Positions 34,410 through 41,913 of a DNA stretch of 64,000 nucleotides are shown here, piece by piece (within the stretch, counting starts at the first letter, position 1; every line of letters begins with the position of its first letter). Location of the stretch: assembly GCA_900078375.1 (NCBI GenBank), contig FLQS01000045.1:124001-188000 (forward strand), written 5' to 3'. Below the pieces are notes generated by a model. The model searched no databases. It saw nothing but the letters and a program-made list of their open reading frames with translations, and was not told the DNA's origin. The translations under genes were made by a program, and so were the position numbers. Origin of the DNA: an uncultured Mycobacterium sp. (GTDB lineage: Bacteria; Actinomycetota; Actinomycetes; Mycobacteriales; Mycobacteriaceae).

Positions 34410-34697
34410 GTGGCGGGGGAGTCGGTGGCTGGGCATCTTCTGAAGTCCGACAGTGTGTTTGCGTTTCTTGGTGCCCATCGTGGCGAGGGATCTGACGGCA
34501 CCGACGGGCATTGGCAGATCGCGCAGAAGGTCGCCCCGGATCGGGTGATCTCCACCGTCGATCCCGAAGCGCGGCATGCCCATAAGGCCGTGCACCGCCG
34601 CCAGGACGGGTTTAAAGCTCACATCGCGATCGAACCCGGAACCGGGCTGGATCTACTTGCCGGCGAGCGCAGTCCGGTGCGGTCGGGTCGTGCCTAG
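34410..34697 (+). pseudogene. Fragment of an IS1182-type transposase
   Basis: The 95-codon frame in the 305-base gap between aroG and pknL contains GTDGHWQIAQKVAPDRVIST, followed by VDPEARHAHKAVHRRQDGFK and AHIAIEPGTGL. This is the signature of the RNase H-like core of IS1182-family transposases, as I remember them. Only about 60 of the usual ~450-550 residues remain; the flanks lose similarity and no terminal inverted repeats are visible. It is therefore a relic of a past insertion, not an active element. Part of the gap (34389-34475) has no recognised content. The fragment's end overlaps the pknL stop by four bases on the other strand. Confidence 0.75.
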
Positions 34698-35923
34698 ATC
34701 AGCCCGCCGAGGTTGCTGCCCAGGGTCCAGCCGGCCGCGGCCATCCCTGCGGTGAGCAGCAGCACGATCAGCAACCAGAACACCAGCGACCGCCGGGCGC
34801 GCTGACGCTCCCAGGCGAACTCGCCGATGTCGATGCCGGCGAATTGGCTCGGTGCCACTGGGATGTCGTCTTCGATGGGAGTGGGCTGCCAATCCTGCGG
34901 GTCGCGGACGAGCTGCCGGGTGGGATTCTTGACGGCCTGCGGCGGTGCCGGCTGAGGTATCGGCGGTGCCGCCGCTGCGGACGGGGCGACCCGATAGTCG
35001 TCGGTGCGCCGGCTGTGAACGGCCGTGGCCGCGGCGTGCTGGGCGGAGTTCTTCGGCGCCGGCACACGGAATTTCGGCAGCGCCAGCTCCTGGCCGATTG
35101 CGTCGAGATCCTCGGCCATCTCCTCGGCGTCGACGAACCGCTCGTCGGGATTGCGGGCGGTGGCGCGGGCGATGAACTCGTCGAATTGCCGCGGGACCCC
35201 GCTGATCACCGTGCTGGGCAACGGCACATCGTTGTCCATCCGCTGATAGGCCACGGTCAGCGGATTGTCACCGGTGAACGGCGTTGTGCCGGTGAGCAAT
35301 TCGTAGGCCAGGACCCCGACGGCGTAGACATCGCTACGGGCGTCGGCCGCGCCGCTGCTGACCTGCTCGGGGGACAGGTAGGCTGCGGTGCCCAGGATGA
35401 CACTGGTCGAGGTGATACCGGCTTCGGCCACCGCGCGCACCAGGCCGAAGTCGACGAGCTTGACCTCGCCGTCGTCGGAGATCAGGACGTTCTCGGGTTT
35501 GACGTCACGGTGCACCAGCCCGGCGTGATGCGCGGTGGCCAGACCACCGAGCACCGGGCGCAGCACCGCCGCCGCCGCGTGCGGGGGCATTGGGCCGCGC
35601 TCGCGCAACAGCTCGCGCAGCGTCCCGCCCTCGACCAGCTCCATGACGAGAAAGGGATGGCTACCGTCGAGGCCCTGGTCATAGACCGCGACCAGGCCGG
35701 GATCCTTCAACCTGGCCACCGCGCGGGCCTCGCGCTGGAAGCGGGTCAGGAACTGGCTGTCTCCTGCGTAACGCGCATCCATCACCTTCAGCGCCACCGG
35801 CCGGTCCAGGCGGACGTCCAGACCGCGGTACACCGTCGACATTCCGCCGGTGGCGATCTTGGCGTCGACGCGGTACCGGCCTTCCAGCAACACGCCGTTG
35901 AGTGGGTCCGACGTCACCGCCAC
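34694..35923 (-). CDS. pknL: Serine/threonine protein kinase PknL
   Basis: PknL is a transmembrane Hanks-type kinase. The 409-residue protein has the glycine loop IATGGMSTVY, the ATP lysine K46 (VALKVMDA), the catalytic HRDVKPEN with D140, DFG at 158-160, and the activation-loop threonines in ITSTSVILGTAAYLSPE. A Pro-rich juxtamembrane linker (about 295-370) leads to one membrane span near 383-403 and almost no extracellular domain, as in tuberculosis PknL. The HTH protein encoded divergently 37 bases away is its known substrate in M. tuberculosis (Rv2175c). The two may share a regulatory region. Confidence 0.95.
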   Translation of the reverse strand: MAVTSDPLNGVLLEGRYRVDAKIATGGMSTVYRGLDVRLDRPVALKVMDARYAGDSQFLTRFQREARAVARLKDPGLVAVYDQGLDGSHPFLVMELVEGGTLRELLRERGPMPPHAAAAVLRPVLGGLATAHHAGLVHRDVKPENVLISDDGEVKLVDFGLVRAVAEAGITSTSVILGTAAYLSPEQVSSGAADARSDVYAVGVLAYELLTGTTPFTGDNPLTVAYQRMDNDVPLPSTVISGVPRQFDEFIARATARNPDERFVDAEEMAEDLDAIGQELALPKFRVPAPKNSAQHAAATAVHSRRTDDYRVAPSAAAAPPIPQPAPPQAVKNPTRQLVRDPQDWQPTPIEDDIPVAPSQFAGIDIGEFAWERQRARRSLVFWLLIVLLLTAGMAAAGWTLGSNLGGLI

Positions 35924-35960
35924 ATGGTACCCGCGGCCCCCGTCGTCCTAGACTGGGCGG

Positions 35961-36365
35961 GTGAGCAGCATTCCGGCCGGCGAGGACGTTCTGGATCCCG
36001 ACGAGCCCGTCTACAACCTTCCCGAAGTCGCCGAGTTGTTGCACATCCCGGTGACGAAGGTGCACCAGCACTTACGCGAGGGCCACCTGGTGGCGGTCCG
36101 GCGCGGCGGCGTCCCGATGATCCCGAAGGCCTTCCTCAACCAGCACGGCGAGGTGGTCAAGAGCCTGCCCGGGTTGCTGGCCGTCCTGCGCGACGGCGGG
36201 TTTCACACCACCGAGATCCTGCGCTGGCTGTTCACCGCCGATCCGTCGTTGACGATCACCCGTGACGGGTCGCGTGAGGCGATCAGCAATGCCCGTCCGG
36301 TGGATGCGCTGCACGCGCACCAGGCCCGCGAGGTGATCCGGCGCGCTCAGGCCATGGCTTACTGA
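35961..36365 (+). CDS. Winged-helix DNA-binding protein, PknL substrate (Rv2175c-like)
   Basis: A 134-residue DNA-binding protein. An excisionase/MerR-like helix-turn-helix lies at about 17-55 (NLPEVAELLHIPVTKVHQHL then REGHLVAVRRGG). A C-terminal dimerisation region follows. In M. tuberculosis the homologue binds DNA and loses binding when PknL phosphorylates a threonine in the flexible N-terminal tail. Here the first ten residues (SSIPAGEDVL) contain serines but no threonine, so phosphorylation, if conserved, must use another residue. GTG start at 35961, divergent from pknL. Its last 83 bases overlap the convergent mptA end. Confidence 0.88.
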   Translation: MSSIPAGEDVLDPDEPVYNLPEVAELLHIPVTKVHQHLREGHLVAVRRGGVPMIPKAFLNQHGEVVKSLPGLLAVLRDGGFHTTEILRWLFTADPSLTITRDGSREAISNARPVDALHAHQAREVIRRAQAMAY

Positions 36366-37836
36366 GCGAATACCAGGCGGCCAGTGCGCAGGCGGTGGCC
36401 AGCAGCACGTGGATCCATGAGTACATGCCGTGCGAGCCGTCCGGTTTGAAGATCACCATGATCCACGTGGAGAACCCGGCAATCAGCGTGATCGCCGCGC
36501 GGGACTGGGCCAACGCCGACATCACCGCGAGTGGCCAGGTGTAGTACCACGGGAGTGCGGCTGGCACGAACAGCACCACCATCAGCATCGCCCATGCGAT
36601 ACCCATCAGCGCTTCGCGGTCGTCGTGACGAAACCGCCACCACAGCAGTGGAAGTGAGACCGCGATGATGATGATCCCGGCGATGCGGGTGACCTCGAGC
36701 ACGGCATAGAAGTTCACCGGCATGAACAAGCTGCCGACGGCGTTGGTGAGGTTGGCGATCGCGGTCGGGATAGTCAGCCAGTTGATGATCTTCACCGAAC
36801 CGGCCAGCGCTGTCAGCCAGCCCAGGCCCACCCCGGCCACCCAGGACAGCACCGCGAACACCGCGATGAAGATCGCCACCGATGCCGCCGATGCGGTCGC
36901 GAAAGCCTTTATGGCGGAGATACTCCGCGATTGTTGAAGGTGCCGCATCCACACCCACACCATGAACGGCAGGGCCAACACGGCGGTTGCTTTCACCGCG
37001 ACGGCAATGGCGATCAGCATCGCGCCGGCGGCATGATGGCGGGCGAAGGTCAGCGCGATGCCCGCCATCATCAACCCGACCATCAGCATCTCGTTGTGAA
37101 CGCCACCCATCAGGTGGATGATCACCAGCGGGTTGAGCGCGCAAATCCACAGGGCCACAGCACCATTCGCGCCGATATGGCGGGCCACCCGCGGTGCCGC
37201 CCAGATCAACATCGCCAATCCGGGCAGCATGCACAGCCGCAGCAGCATCGTGCCGGCCACCACGTGGTCGCCGACCAGGGTTGTGACGAATCGAGCCACC
37301 AGAATGAACGCCGGCCCGTACGGCGCCGTGGTGGTGGTCCAGATCGGGGAGACGTTGTCCAGCAACGAGTTAGCGTTCTCCACCGGCCCGACGGCATAGG
37401 GGTCGAGGCCGTCGCGCAGCAGAGCGCCCTGCGCCAGATACGAGTAGGTGTCGCGGCTGAACAGCGGGACACTCAGCAGCAACGGCGCCAGCCAGAACCC
37501 AGTCGTCGCGATCATCGAGTAATCGCTGACCTCGGCATCCGGCTGCATTACGCGCCGGCCCACCCACAGCCACGCCACCAGCATCACCACCACGCCACCC
37601 CACAGCAGGACCGACGACACCACCAGGCCGTGGCCGAACCGCAGCCAGGACAAGTGGATCGACTCGAGCAGCGGGTCGTGCTGACGGGTGCTTCCGGCAC
37701 CCAGCCCGCCGAGCGTGATCAGTACCGCGCCGAGGAAACCGAGCAGCGCCGGCCGACCCTCGTCGGCAGCGGTGAACGCCGCCAGGCGCGCCAGGCCGGC
37801 CTGGGGTTTCGGTGGGGTGGGTGCAATAGCGGACAT
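36283..37836 (-). CDS. mptA: Alpha-(1->6)-mannopyranosyltransferase of the lipomannan backbone
   Basis: MptA (Rv2174 type, GT87-like GT-C enzyme) extends the alpha-1,6-mannan core of lipomannan with polyprenol-phosphate-mannose on the outer face of the membrane. The 517-residue protein has about 12 spans and an acidic first-loop motif (LFSRDTYSYLAQGALLRDG). PYAVGPVENANSLLDNVSP and CALNPLVIIHLMGGVHNE are also present. The C-terminal ~25 residues (RAGSPRGPGARAAHPPDG) are low-complexity and encoded opposite the end of the HTH gene, an 83-base convergent overlap. It lies next to idsA2, which makes isoprenoid diphosphates, but co-regulation is unproven. Confidence 0.92.
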   Translation of the reverse strand: MSAIAPTPPKPQAGLARLAAFTAADEGRPALLGFLGAVLITLGGLGAGSTRQHDPLLESIHLSWLRFGHGLVVSSVLLWGGVVVMLVAWLWVGRRVMQPDAEVSDYSMIATTGFWLAPLLLSVPLFSRDTYSYLAQGALLRDGLDPYAVGPVENANSLLDNVSPIWTTTTAPYGPAFILVARFVTTLVGDHVVAGTMLLRLCMLPGLAMLIWAAPRVARHIGANGAVALWICALNPLVIIHLMGGVHNEMLMVGLMMAGIALTFARHHAAGAMLIAIAVAVKATAVLALPFMVWVWMRHLQQSRSISAIKAFATASAASVAIFIAVFAVLSWVAGVGLGWLTALAGSVKIINWLTIPTAIANLTNAVGSLFMPVNFYAVLEVTRIAGIIIIAVSLPLLWWRFRHDDREALMGIAWAMLMVVLFVPAALPWYYTWPLAVMSALAQSRAAITLIAGFSTWIMVIFKPDGSHGMYSWIHVLLATACALAAWYSLSKPWPERAGSPRGPGARAAHPPDGHC

Positions 37837-37840
37837 GGGC

Positions 37841-38935
37841 CTAGGCCGACCGGTTCGCGGCCAATCTGGCGAGCTCGGTCAGACCGACCTTCGCCGGCGC
37901 GTTGATCGGTGCGCTCTCCAGCAGTCCCAGCGCGCGGTTGGTGAGCACCTCGATACGCGCTTCCACCGCGGCCAGCGCGCCGACCGACTCGATGACGTCA
38001 CACAGCTGGCGCACCGCGGCGTCGGTGAGCTCGGTCCCGATACCGGCACGCAGCCGGTCGGCGGCGGCCGGATCGGAGGCGGTGGCCCGCTCGACGGCCT
38101 CGGCCAGCAGCACCGTGCGCTTCCCGGAGCGCAGGTCGTCACCGGAGGGCTTGCCCGTCACGGCGGGATCCCCGAACACACCGAGGACGTCGTCGCGCAG
38201 CTGGAACGCCACACCCAGATCGGTGCCCAGCTCGTAGAAGATGGCCTGCACATCAGGCCGGTCGGCGGCGGCGGCGGCGCCCAGCTGCAGCGGGCGCGAG
38301 ATCGTGTAGGACGCGGTCTTGAAGGTGTTGACGTTCATCGCCGACTCGATCGACTCGGCGCCGCTGGATTCGGCGACGATGTCGAGGTACTGGCCGCCGA
38401 GGACCTCGGTGCGGATGTCGGACCACACCCGCTGGACGCGGCGCTGCCCGTCGAGGGGGAGATCCACCCCGGCGACGATGTCGTCGGCCCACACCAGCGA
38501 CAGGTCGCCCAGCAGGATGGCCGCCGACCGGCCGAACTGCTCGGCGGAGCCCCGCCAGCCGCGGCCGCGGTGCAGTTCGGTGAAGTGGACATGGGCTGTC
38601 GGCCAGCCGCGCCGGGTCGCCGAATCGTCGATCACGTCGTCGTGCACCAGCGCGCAGGCGTGCAGCAGCTCCAGCGCCGAAAAGAGCAGCAGGATCCCGT
38701 CATCCACACCCGCGTCGGGCTCGGCGGTCACCGCACGGTATCCCCAATAGGCGAACGCGGGCCGGACGCGTTTGCCGCCGCGCAGGACGAAGTCCTCGAG
38801 AGCGGCGATGAGCCCGTCGTAGTCGGTGCCGATGTAGGCGGAGTCGGCGCGACGGCCTGCCAGGTATCCCCGCAGTTGGTCGGTGACGGCGCCCGCTAGC
38901 TGGACGGCCGACGGAGCTGTTGCTTCGACGCTCAG
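37841..38935 (-). CDS. idsA2: Polyprenyl (geranylgeranyl-type) diphosphate synthase
   Basis: A trans-isoprenyl diphosphate synthase of the IdsA2 (Rv2173) type that chains isopentenyl diphosphate onto an allylic primer. GGKRVRP is the substrate-binding start. The first aspartate-rich motif is HDDVIDDS and the second is QLRDDVLGVFGD. With this start the protein is 364 residues. No ATG, GTG or TTG lies between the upstream stop region and GGKRVRP except a TTG at 38969-38971 without a ribosome-binding site. A CTG at 38933-38935 has GAAAGGGG seven bases upstream and gives the best context, so a CTG start is proposed. It lies 4 bases upstream of mptA on the same strand. Confidence 0.88.
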   Translation of the reverse strand: MSVEATAPSAVQLAGAVTDQLRGYLAGRRADSAYIGTDYDGLIAALEDFVLRGGKRVRPAFAYWGYRAVTAEPDAGVDDGILLLFSALELLHACALVHDDVIDDSATRRGWPTAHVHFTELHRGRGWRGSAEQFGRSAAILLGDLSLVWADDIVAGVDLPLDGQRRVQRVWSDIRTEVLGGQYLDIVAESSGAESIESAMNVNTFKTASYTISRPLQLGAAAAADRPDVQAIFYELGTDLGVAFQLRDDVLGVFGDPAVTGKPSGDDLRSGKRTVLLAEAVERATASDPAAADRLRAGIGTELTDAAVRQLCDVIESVGALAAVEARIEVLTNRALGLLESAPINAPAKVGLTELARLAANRSA

Positions 38936-38988
38936 CGCGGCGCCCCTTTCTGTGAACGAGGGTGAGTGCAACCAGACTAAGGCGTCGT

Positions 38989-39675
38989 CTAGCTTTCGGT
39001 TTGATCGGCGCTGGCGAACCGCGGTGAGCGGTCGCGACTGACCCAGGCCAGGGTCCCGATGACACCGCAGACCACCAGTGTGCCGAGCCCGAGCCACAGC
39101 GCCGCGCCGGTGAACGAGCGGGTGCTGGGGTCGGTGTAACGCGCCTGGGCGCTCATGGTCGACACGACGCCCGGCTTGAGTTTCCACTCGACGACGTCGG
39201 TGTCGATCCGGTCGCCGTTGGTCGAGGTCACCTCGCCGGGGAACGACACCGTCAACTCGACGTCGGCGTCGGGGTCGGTGACGCTGGTCAGGTCGACCCG
39301 GCCTTCGAGGATCACCAGGTTCCCGGCCCGCCGTAGCGAGATGTCCACCCCGGCTGCCTCACGATTGAGGTTGGCCAGCTGCGGCACCTCGGAGAAGGTC
39401 AGGTTCGAGAACACGGCCTGCGAGCCGACGTAGTCGTCCGTGTCGTACTTCGACACCGAAATCTTCTGGCTGAAGGGCACATTGAGATCGAACTGCGGTC
39501 CCTGGTCGTTCGAATCGCGCGGCTTTGCCGCCGCCAGGATCTGCCCGGAGACCTGGTCGTCGGGCGACACCGTGATCGAGGCGTGCACTCGTACACAGCC
39601 GACCGCCAGGGGTGCCACGAGGAGCAGCAGCAACGCCACGGCGCGTAAGCGCAGGCGGCGGGATCGGTCGCGCAC
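38989..39675 (-). CDS. lppM: Lipoprotein LppM
   Basis: A 228-residue lipoprotein (Rv2171 type). A basic N-terminus is followed by a signal peptide with lipobox LAVGC (C27). An exported beta-rich domain occupies about 30-175, and a C-terminal membrane span (about 193-213) is followed by a short cytoplasmic tail. In M. tuberculosis LppM binds phosphatidylinositol mannosides and affects phagosome trafficking; that role is from the family, not visible here. Its closeness to mptA and other mannolipid genes fits. It is 23 bases from the upstream GNAT gene on the same strand. Confidence 0.9.
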   Translation of the reverse strand: MRDRSRRLRLRAVALLLLLVAPLAVGCVRVHASITVSPDDQVSGQILAAAKPRDSNDQGPQFDLNVPFSQKISVSKYDTDDYVGSQAVFSNLTFSEVPQLANLNREAAGVDISLRRAGNLVILEGRVDLTSVTDPDADVELTVSFPGEVTSTNGDRIDTDVVEWKLKPGVVSTMSAQARYTDPSTRSFTGAALWLGLGTLVVCGVIGTLAWVSRDRSPRFASADQTES

Positions 39676-39698
39676 GTGGGTATCGTGCCAGATTCGGG

Positions 39699-40340
39699 CT
39701 AAAGCGGGAGGCTGCGGCCCAGAATGGCGAACGCCCGCGGGTCTCCGGCGAAGTGGTAGCCGCGGATCACGTCGGTGAAGCCCAGCCGCCGGTACAGCCG
39801 CCAGGCGCGGTTGGCCTCACCGATGATTTCCGGGGTGGACAGCAGCACATGGGCTTCACGGCGGCCGGTCAGCAGCCGACGGGCGAGTGCCTCACCCAGT
39901 CCCCGGCCCTGGGCACTCGGGTGAATGTGCAGCTCGGTCAGCTCGAAGTAGTTGCTCATCAGCGTGCCGACCTCGTCGGCAGGCATACCGATCCGGTGCA
40001 GCCCCGCTACCACCTGCTGTTGCCACCATTGGTCCGGCGCTCCGCAGTAGCCGTACGCGATCCCGAGCAGGGGAGCGTCAGACAGCGCCTCGGGGCCGGG
40101 CTGTTGACCGATGGCGTCGGTCGCGTCGACTTCGACGGCCGCGACGGCTTTCCAGCCCTGCCGGCGGGTGTGCTCGAGCCACATCGCCGCCCGCTGGCCT
40201 TCGGTGCCCCGGGGGTAGCGCATGGCGTCGACATACACGCTCAACGCGTCGTGGAGGCGCTGCGTCATATCGCCAGGCGACAGATCGATGAGGAAAGTCG
40301 CCAACGCCTCCGTGCCCTTCTTCGTCTGCGGATCAGTCAT
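39699..40340 (-). CDS. GNAT-family N-acetyltransferase (Rv2170-like)
   Basis: A 213-residue GNAT protein. The acetyl-CoA pyrophosphate loop is QGRGLGEALARRLL near 147-160, preceded by the beta-4 strand ELTELHIHPS and followed by ANRAWRLYRRLGF, the classic motif B. The N-terminal region (LHDALSVYVDAMRYPRG) is characteristic of the Rv2170 group, one member of which has been reported to acetylate isocitrate dehydrogenase. The substrate here is not established. It starts the GNAT-lppM run and is divergent from the DUF3040 gene across about 237 bases that contain only promoter-like sequence, such as TACAAT near 40448. Confidence 0.87.
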   Translation of the reverse strand: MTDPQTKKGTEALATFLIDLSPGDMTQRLHDALSVYVDAMRYPRGTEGQRAAMWLEHTRRQGWKAVAAVEVDATDAIGQQPGPEALSDAPLLGIAYGYCGAPDQWWQQQVVAGLHRIGMPADEVGTLMSNYFELTELHIHPSAQGRGLGEALARRLLTGRREAHVLLSTPEIIGEANRAWRLYRRLGFTDVIRGYHFAGDPRAFAILGRSLPL

Positions 40341-40577
40341 GGGTTAAGGCCATTATCGGGGCAGTCCCGGCCCGACCTTCACCGGTGAGGTGATGACGGG
40401 CCTCTTACGTGGTGATGGCGGGAACAGAACAACCCCTGGACACAGCTACAATCGGGTGGACCAACTAGGTGGTACGGCGCACCTTCAGCTCGTATCATTT
40501 GGTTAGTTGCCCGGGTAATCGCTGGGCAGCCAAGTTTTATCGGAATCGTGACCGGCCGCGTCGGCAAGGAGGGACGA

Positions 40578-40985
40578 ATGCCACTCTCCGATCATGAGCA
40601 GCGCATGCTCGATCAGATCGAGAGCGCACTCTATGCCGAGGACCCCAAGTTCGCCTCGAGCGTACGGGGCGGAACCCTGCGGGCTCCTTCCACGCGCAGA
40701 CGGCTGCAGGGCGCTGGCCTGTTCGTGATCGGCTTGGCGATGTTGGTCGCCGGGGTCGCGTTCAAAGCGACCATGATCGGCAGCTTCCCGGTCCTGTCAG
40801 TGGTGGGCTTCGTGGTGATGTTCGGTGGCGTCGTGTTCGCGATCACCGGCCCGCGGGTCGTCGGCGGGCGAGACAAGGCAGGCCGGTCCACGTCGTCTGG
40901 CCCGCGTCAGCGCAAGGCCAAGGGCGGTGGGGGTTCGTTCACCAGTCGCATGGAGGATCGCTTCCGGCGTCGTTTCGACGAGTGA
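40578..40985 (+). CDS. DUF3040 membrane protein (Rv2169c-like)
   Basis: A 135-residue protein of the DUF3040 family: N-terminal amphipathic helix (MPLSDHEQRMLDQIESALYA, a family hallmark), two membrane spans (about 48-66 and 70-90) and a basic Gly/Arg-rich tail. The ATG at 40578 follows AAGGAGGGA, the strongest ribosome-binding site in this part of the window; ten upstream in-frame codons are not used. It is followed by an intrinsic terminator, so it is probably transcribed separately from mraZ. Function unknown; it is commonly found next to the dcw cluster in actinobacteria. Confidence 0.88.
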   Translation: MPLSDHEQRMLDQIESALYAEDPKFASSVRGGTLRAPSTRRRLQGAGLFVIGLAMLVAGVAFKATMIGSFPVLSVVGFVVMFGGVVFAITGPRVVGGRDKAGRSTSSGPRQRKAKGGGGSFTSRMEDRFRRRFDE

Positions 40986-41002
40986 CCGCGAAGGTCTCCG
41001 AC

Positions 41003-41036
41003 ACGGGGTAGCCGTCCGGCTGCCCCGTTTTTGTTT
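41003..41036 (+). terminator. Intrinsic terminator after the DUF3040 gene
   Basis: An 11-base stem (41003-41013 with 41018-41028, one G-U pair) and a 4-base loop are followed directly by TTTTTGTTT. It starts 18 bases after the stop and separates this gene from the mraZ operon. Confidence 0.88.
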
Positions 41037-41204
41037 GCGCGCCGACGACTGCGCGGCGGCGAGATCGACACGAGGGTCGTACATCCGCGCCGTGCGCAGC
41101 CCTGGTGTCGATGTCGGGCACGCCCGACTTCCCCCACCCCGCCCCACTGGCGGTTGACCTGGTCTTTTGTCGACGTCAGTGGTGCTTTGCGGTGCCAAAG
41201 TGCG

Positions 41205-41290
41205 CTCTTAGTGGCGGAAAGTGGTGGCGGCTGGGCGAAATCAGGTCGCTATGTGGAGCAAAGTGGGGGAATGTGGGGTATTGTGGCGGT
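41205..41290 (+). promoter_or_regulatory. Phased GTGG repeats: probable MraZ operator in the mraZ leader
   Basis: Four GTGG cores occur at exact 10-base steps (41253, 41263, 41273, 41283). An upstream set at the same step lies at 41211 and 41221, with a CTGG at 41231. MraZ is known in other bacteria to bind tandem GTGG/TGGG-type repeats at one helical turn spacing just ahead of its own gene, so autoregulation of the dcw operon is the natural reading. The last repeat ends about 50 bases before the mraZ ATG. The rest of the 41040-41336 gap holds a GTCGGGC/GCCCGAC palindrome at 41113-41128 and TTGACC at 41154, a possible -35 element. Confidence 0.7.
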
Positions 41291-41336
41291 TAACGGAGGG
41301 CTAGGGCTCCAGTAGGTGTGAAGGGATGTGCACAGC

Positions 41337-41768
41337 ATGTTTCTCGGCACCCACACGCCCAAGCTCGACGACAAAGGGCGGCTGACACTGCCCGCCAAGT
41401 TCCGCGATGCGTTGGCAGGAGGGTTGATGGTCACCAAAAGCCAAGATCACAGCCTCGCCGTCTACCCGCGTGCGGAGTTCGAACAGCTGGCCCGGCGGGC
41501 TACGCAGACCTCGCGCAGCAATCCGGAGGCGCGTGCTTTTCTGCGGAACCTGGCGGCCGGCACCGATGAACAGCACCCCGACTCCCAAGGCCGGATCACG
41601 CTGTCCGCGGACCATCGGCGCTACGCCAATCTGTCCAAGGACTGTGTGGTGATCGGTGCCGTCGACTTCCTCGAGATCTGGGACGCCCAGGCCTGGCAGG
41701 AATACCAAGAGACCCACGAAGAGAACTTCTCCGCGGCCAGCGATGAAGCACTCAGCGACATCATCTGA
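41337..41768 (+). CDS. mraZ: Transcriptional regulator MraZ
   Basis: MraZ is a ring-forming AbrB-like DNA-binding repressor of the division and cell-wall cluster. The 143-residue protein has the two internal repeats typical of the family, DDKGRLTLPAKFRD (near 11-24) and DSQGRITLSADHRR (near 83-96). The ATG at 41337 (MFLGTHTPKL) is chosen over a GTG nine bases upstream, because family members begin MFLG and AAGGGATG lies at suitable distance. It heads the mraZ-rsmH-ftsL-pbpB operon behind the GTGG repeat array, which is its likely own operator. Confidence 0.95.
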   Translation: MFLGTHTPKLDDKGRLTLPAKFRDALAGGLMVTKSQDHSLAVYPRAEFEQLARRATQTSRSNPEARAFLRNLAAGTDEQHPDSQGRITLSADHRRYANLSKDCVVIGAVDFLEIWDAQAWQEYQETHEENFSAASDEALSDII

Positions 41769-41913
41769 GCTGGCCGCCCAGCCGGAGGTAGCCCGTGCAA
41801 CGTGGCCTCTGCCCGAGCCGACCCTGACGTACTTCCCCAACGCCAGGTTCGCCGTCCCGGGCAGGGACCTCGATGCAGGGGCGCACCCTGACCACCAACC
41901 CGGAGGTCCCGTC
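41769..41913 (+). ncRNA. Possible structured leader (mraW RNA motif) between mraZ and rsmH
   Basis: These 145 bases lie between the mraZ stop and the best rsmH start. Translated, they give LPEPTLTYFPNARF, nearly the same as a segment annotated in the N-terminus of the M. tuberculosis protein as I remember it. So the stretch is conserved although the strong ribosome-binding site lies after it. The published mraW RNA motif occurs upstream of mraW genes in Mycobacterium; this is where I would look for it. An N-terminally extended RsmH starting at ATG 41743 is the alternative. Confidence 0.3.
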
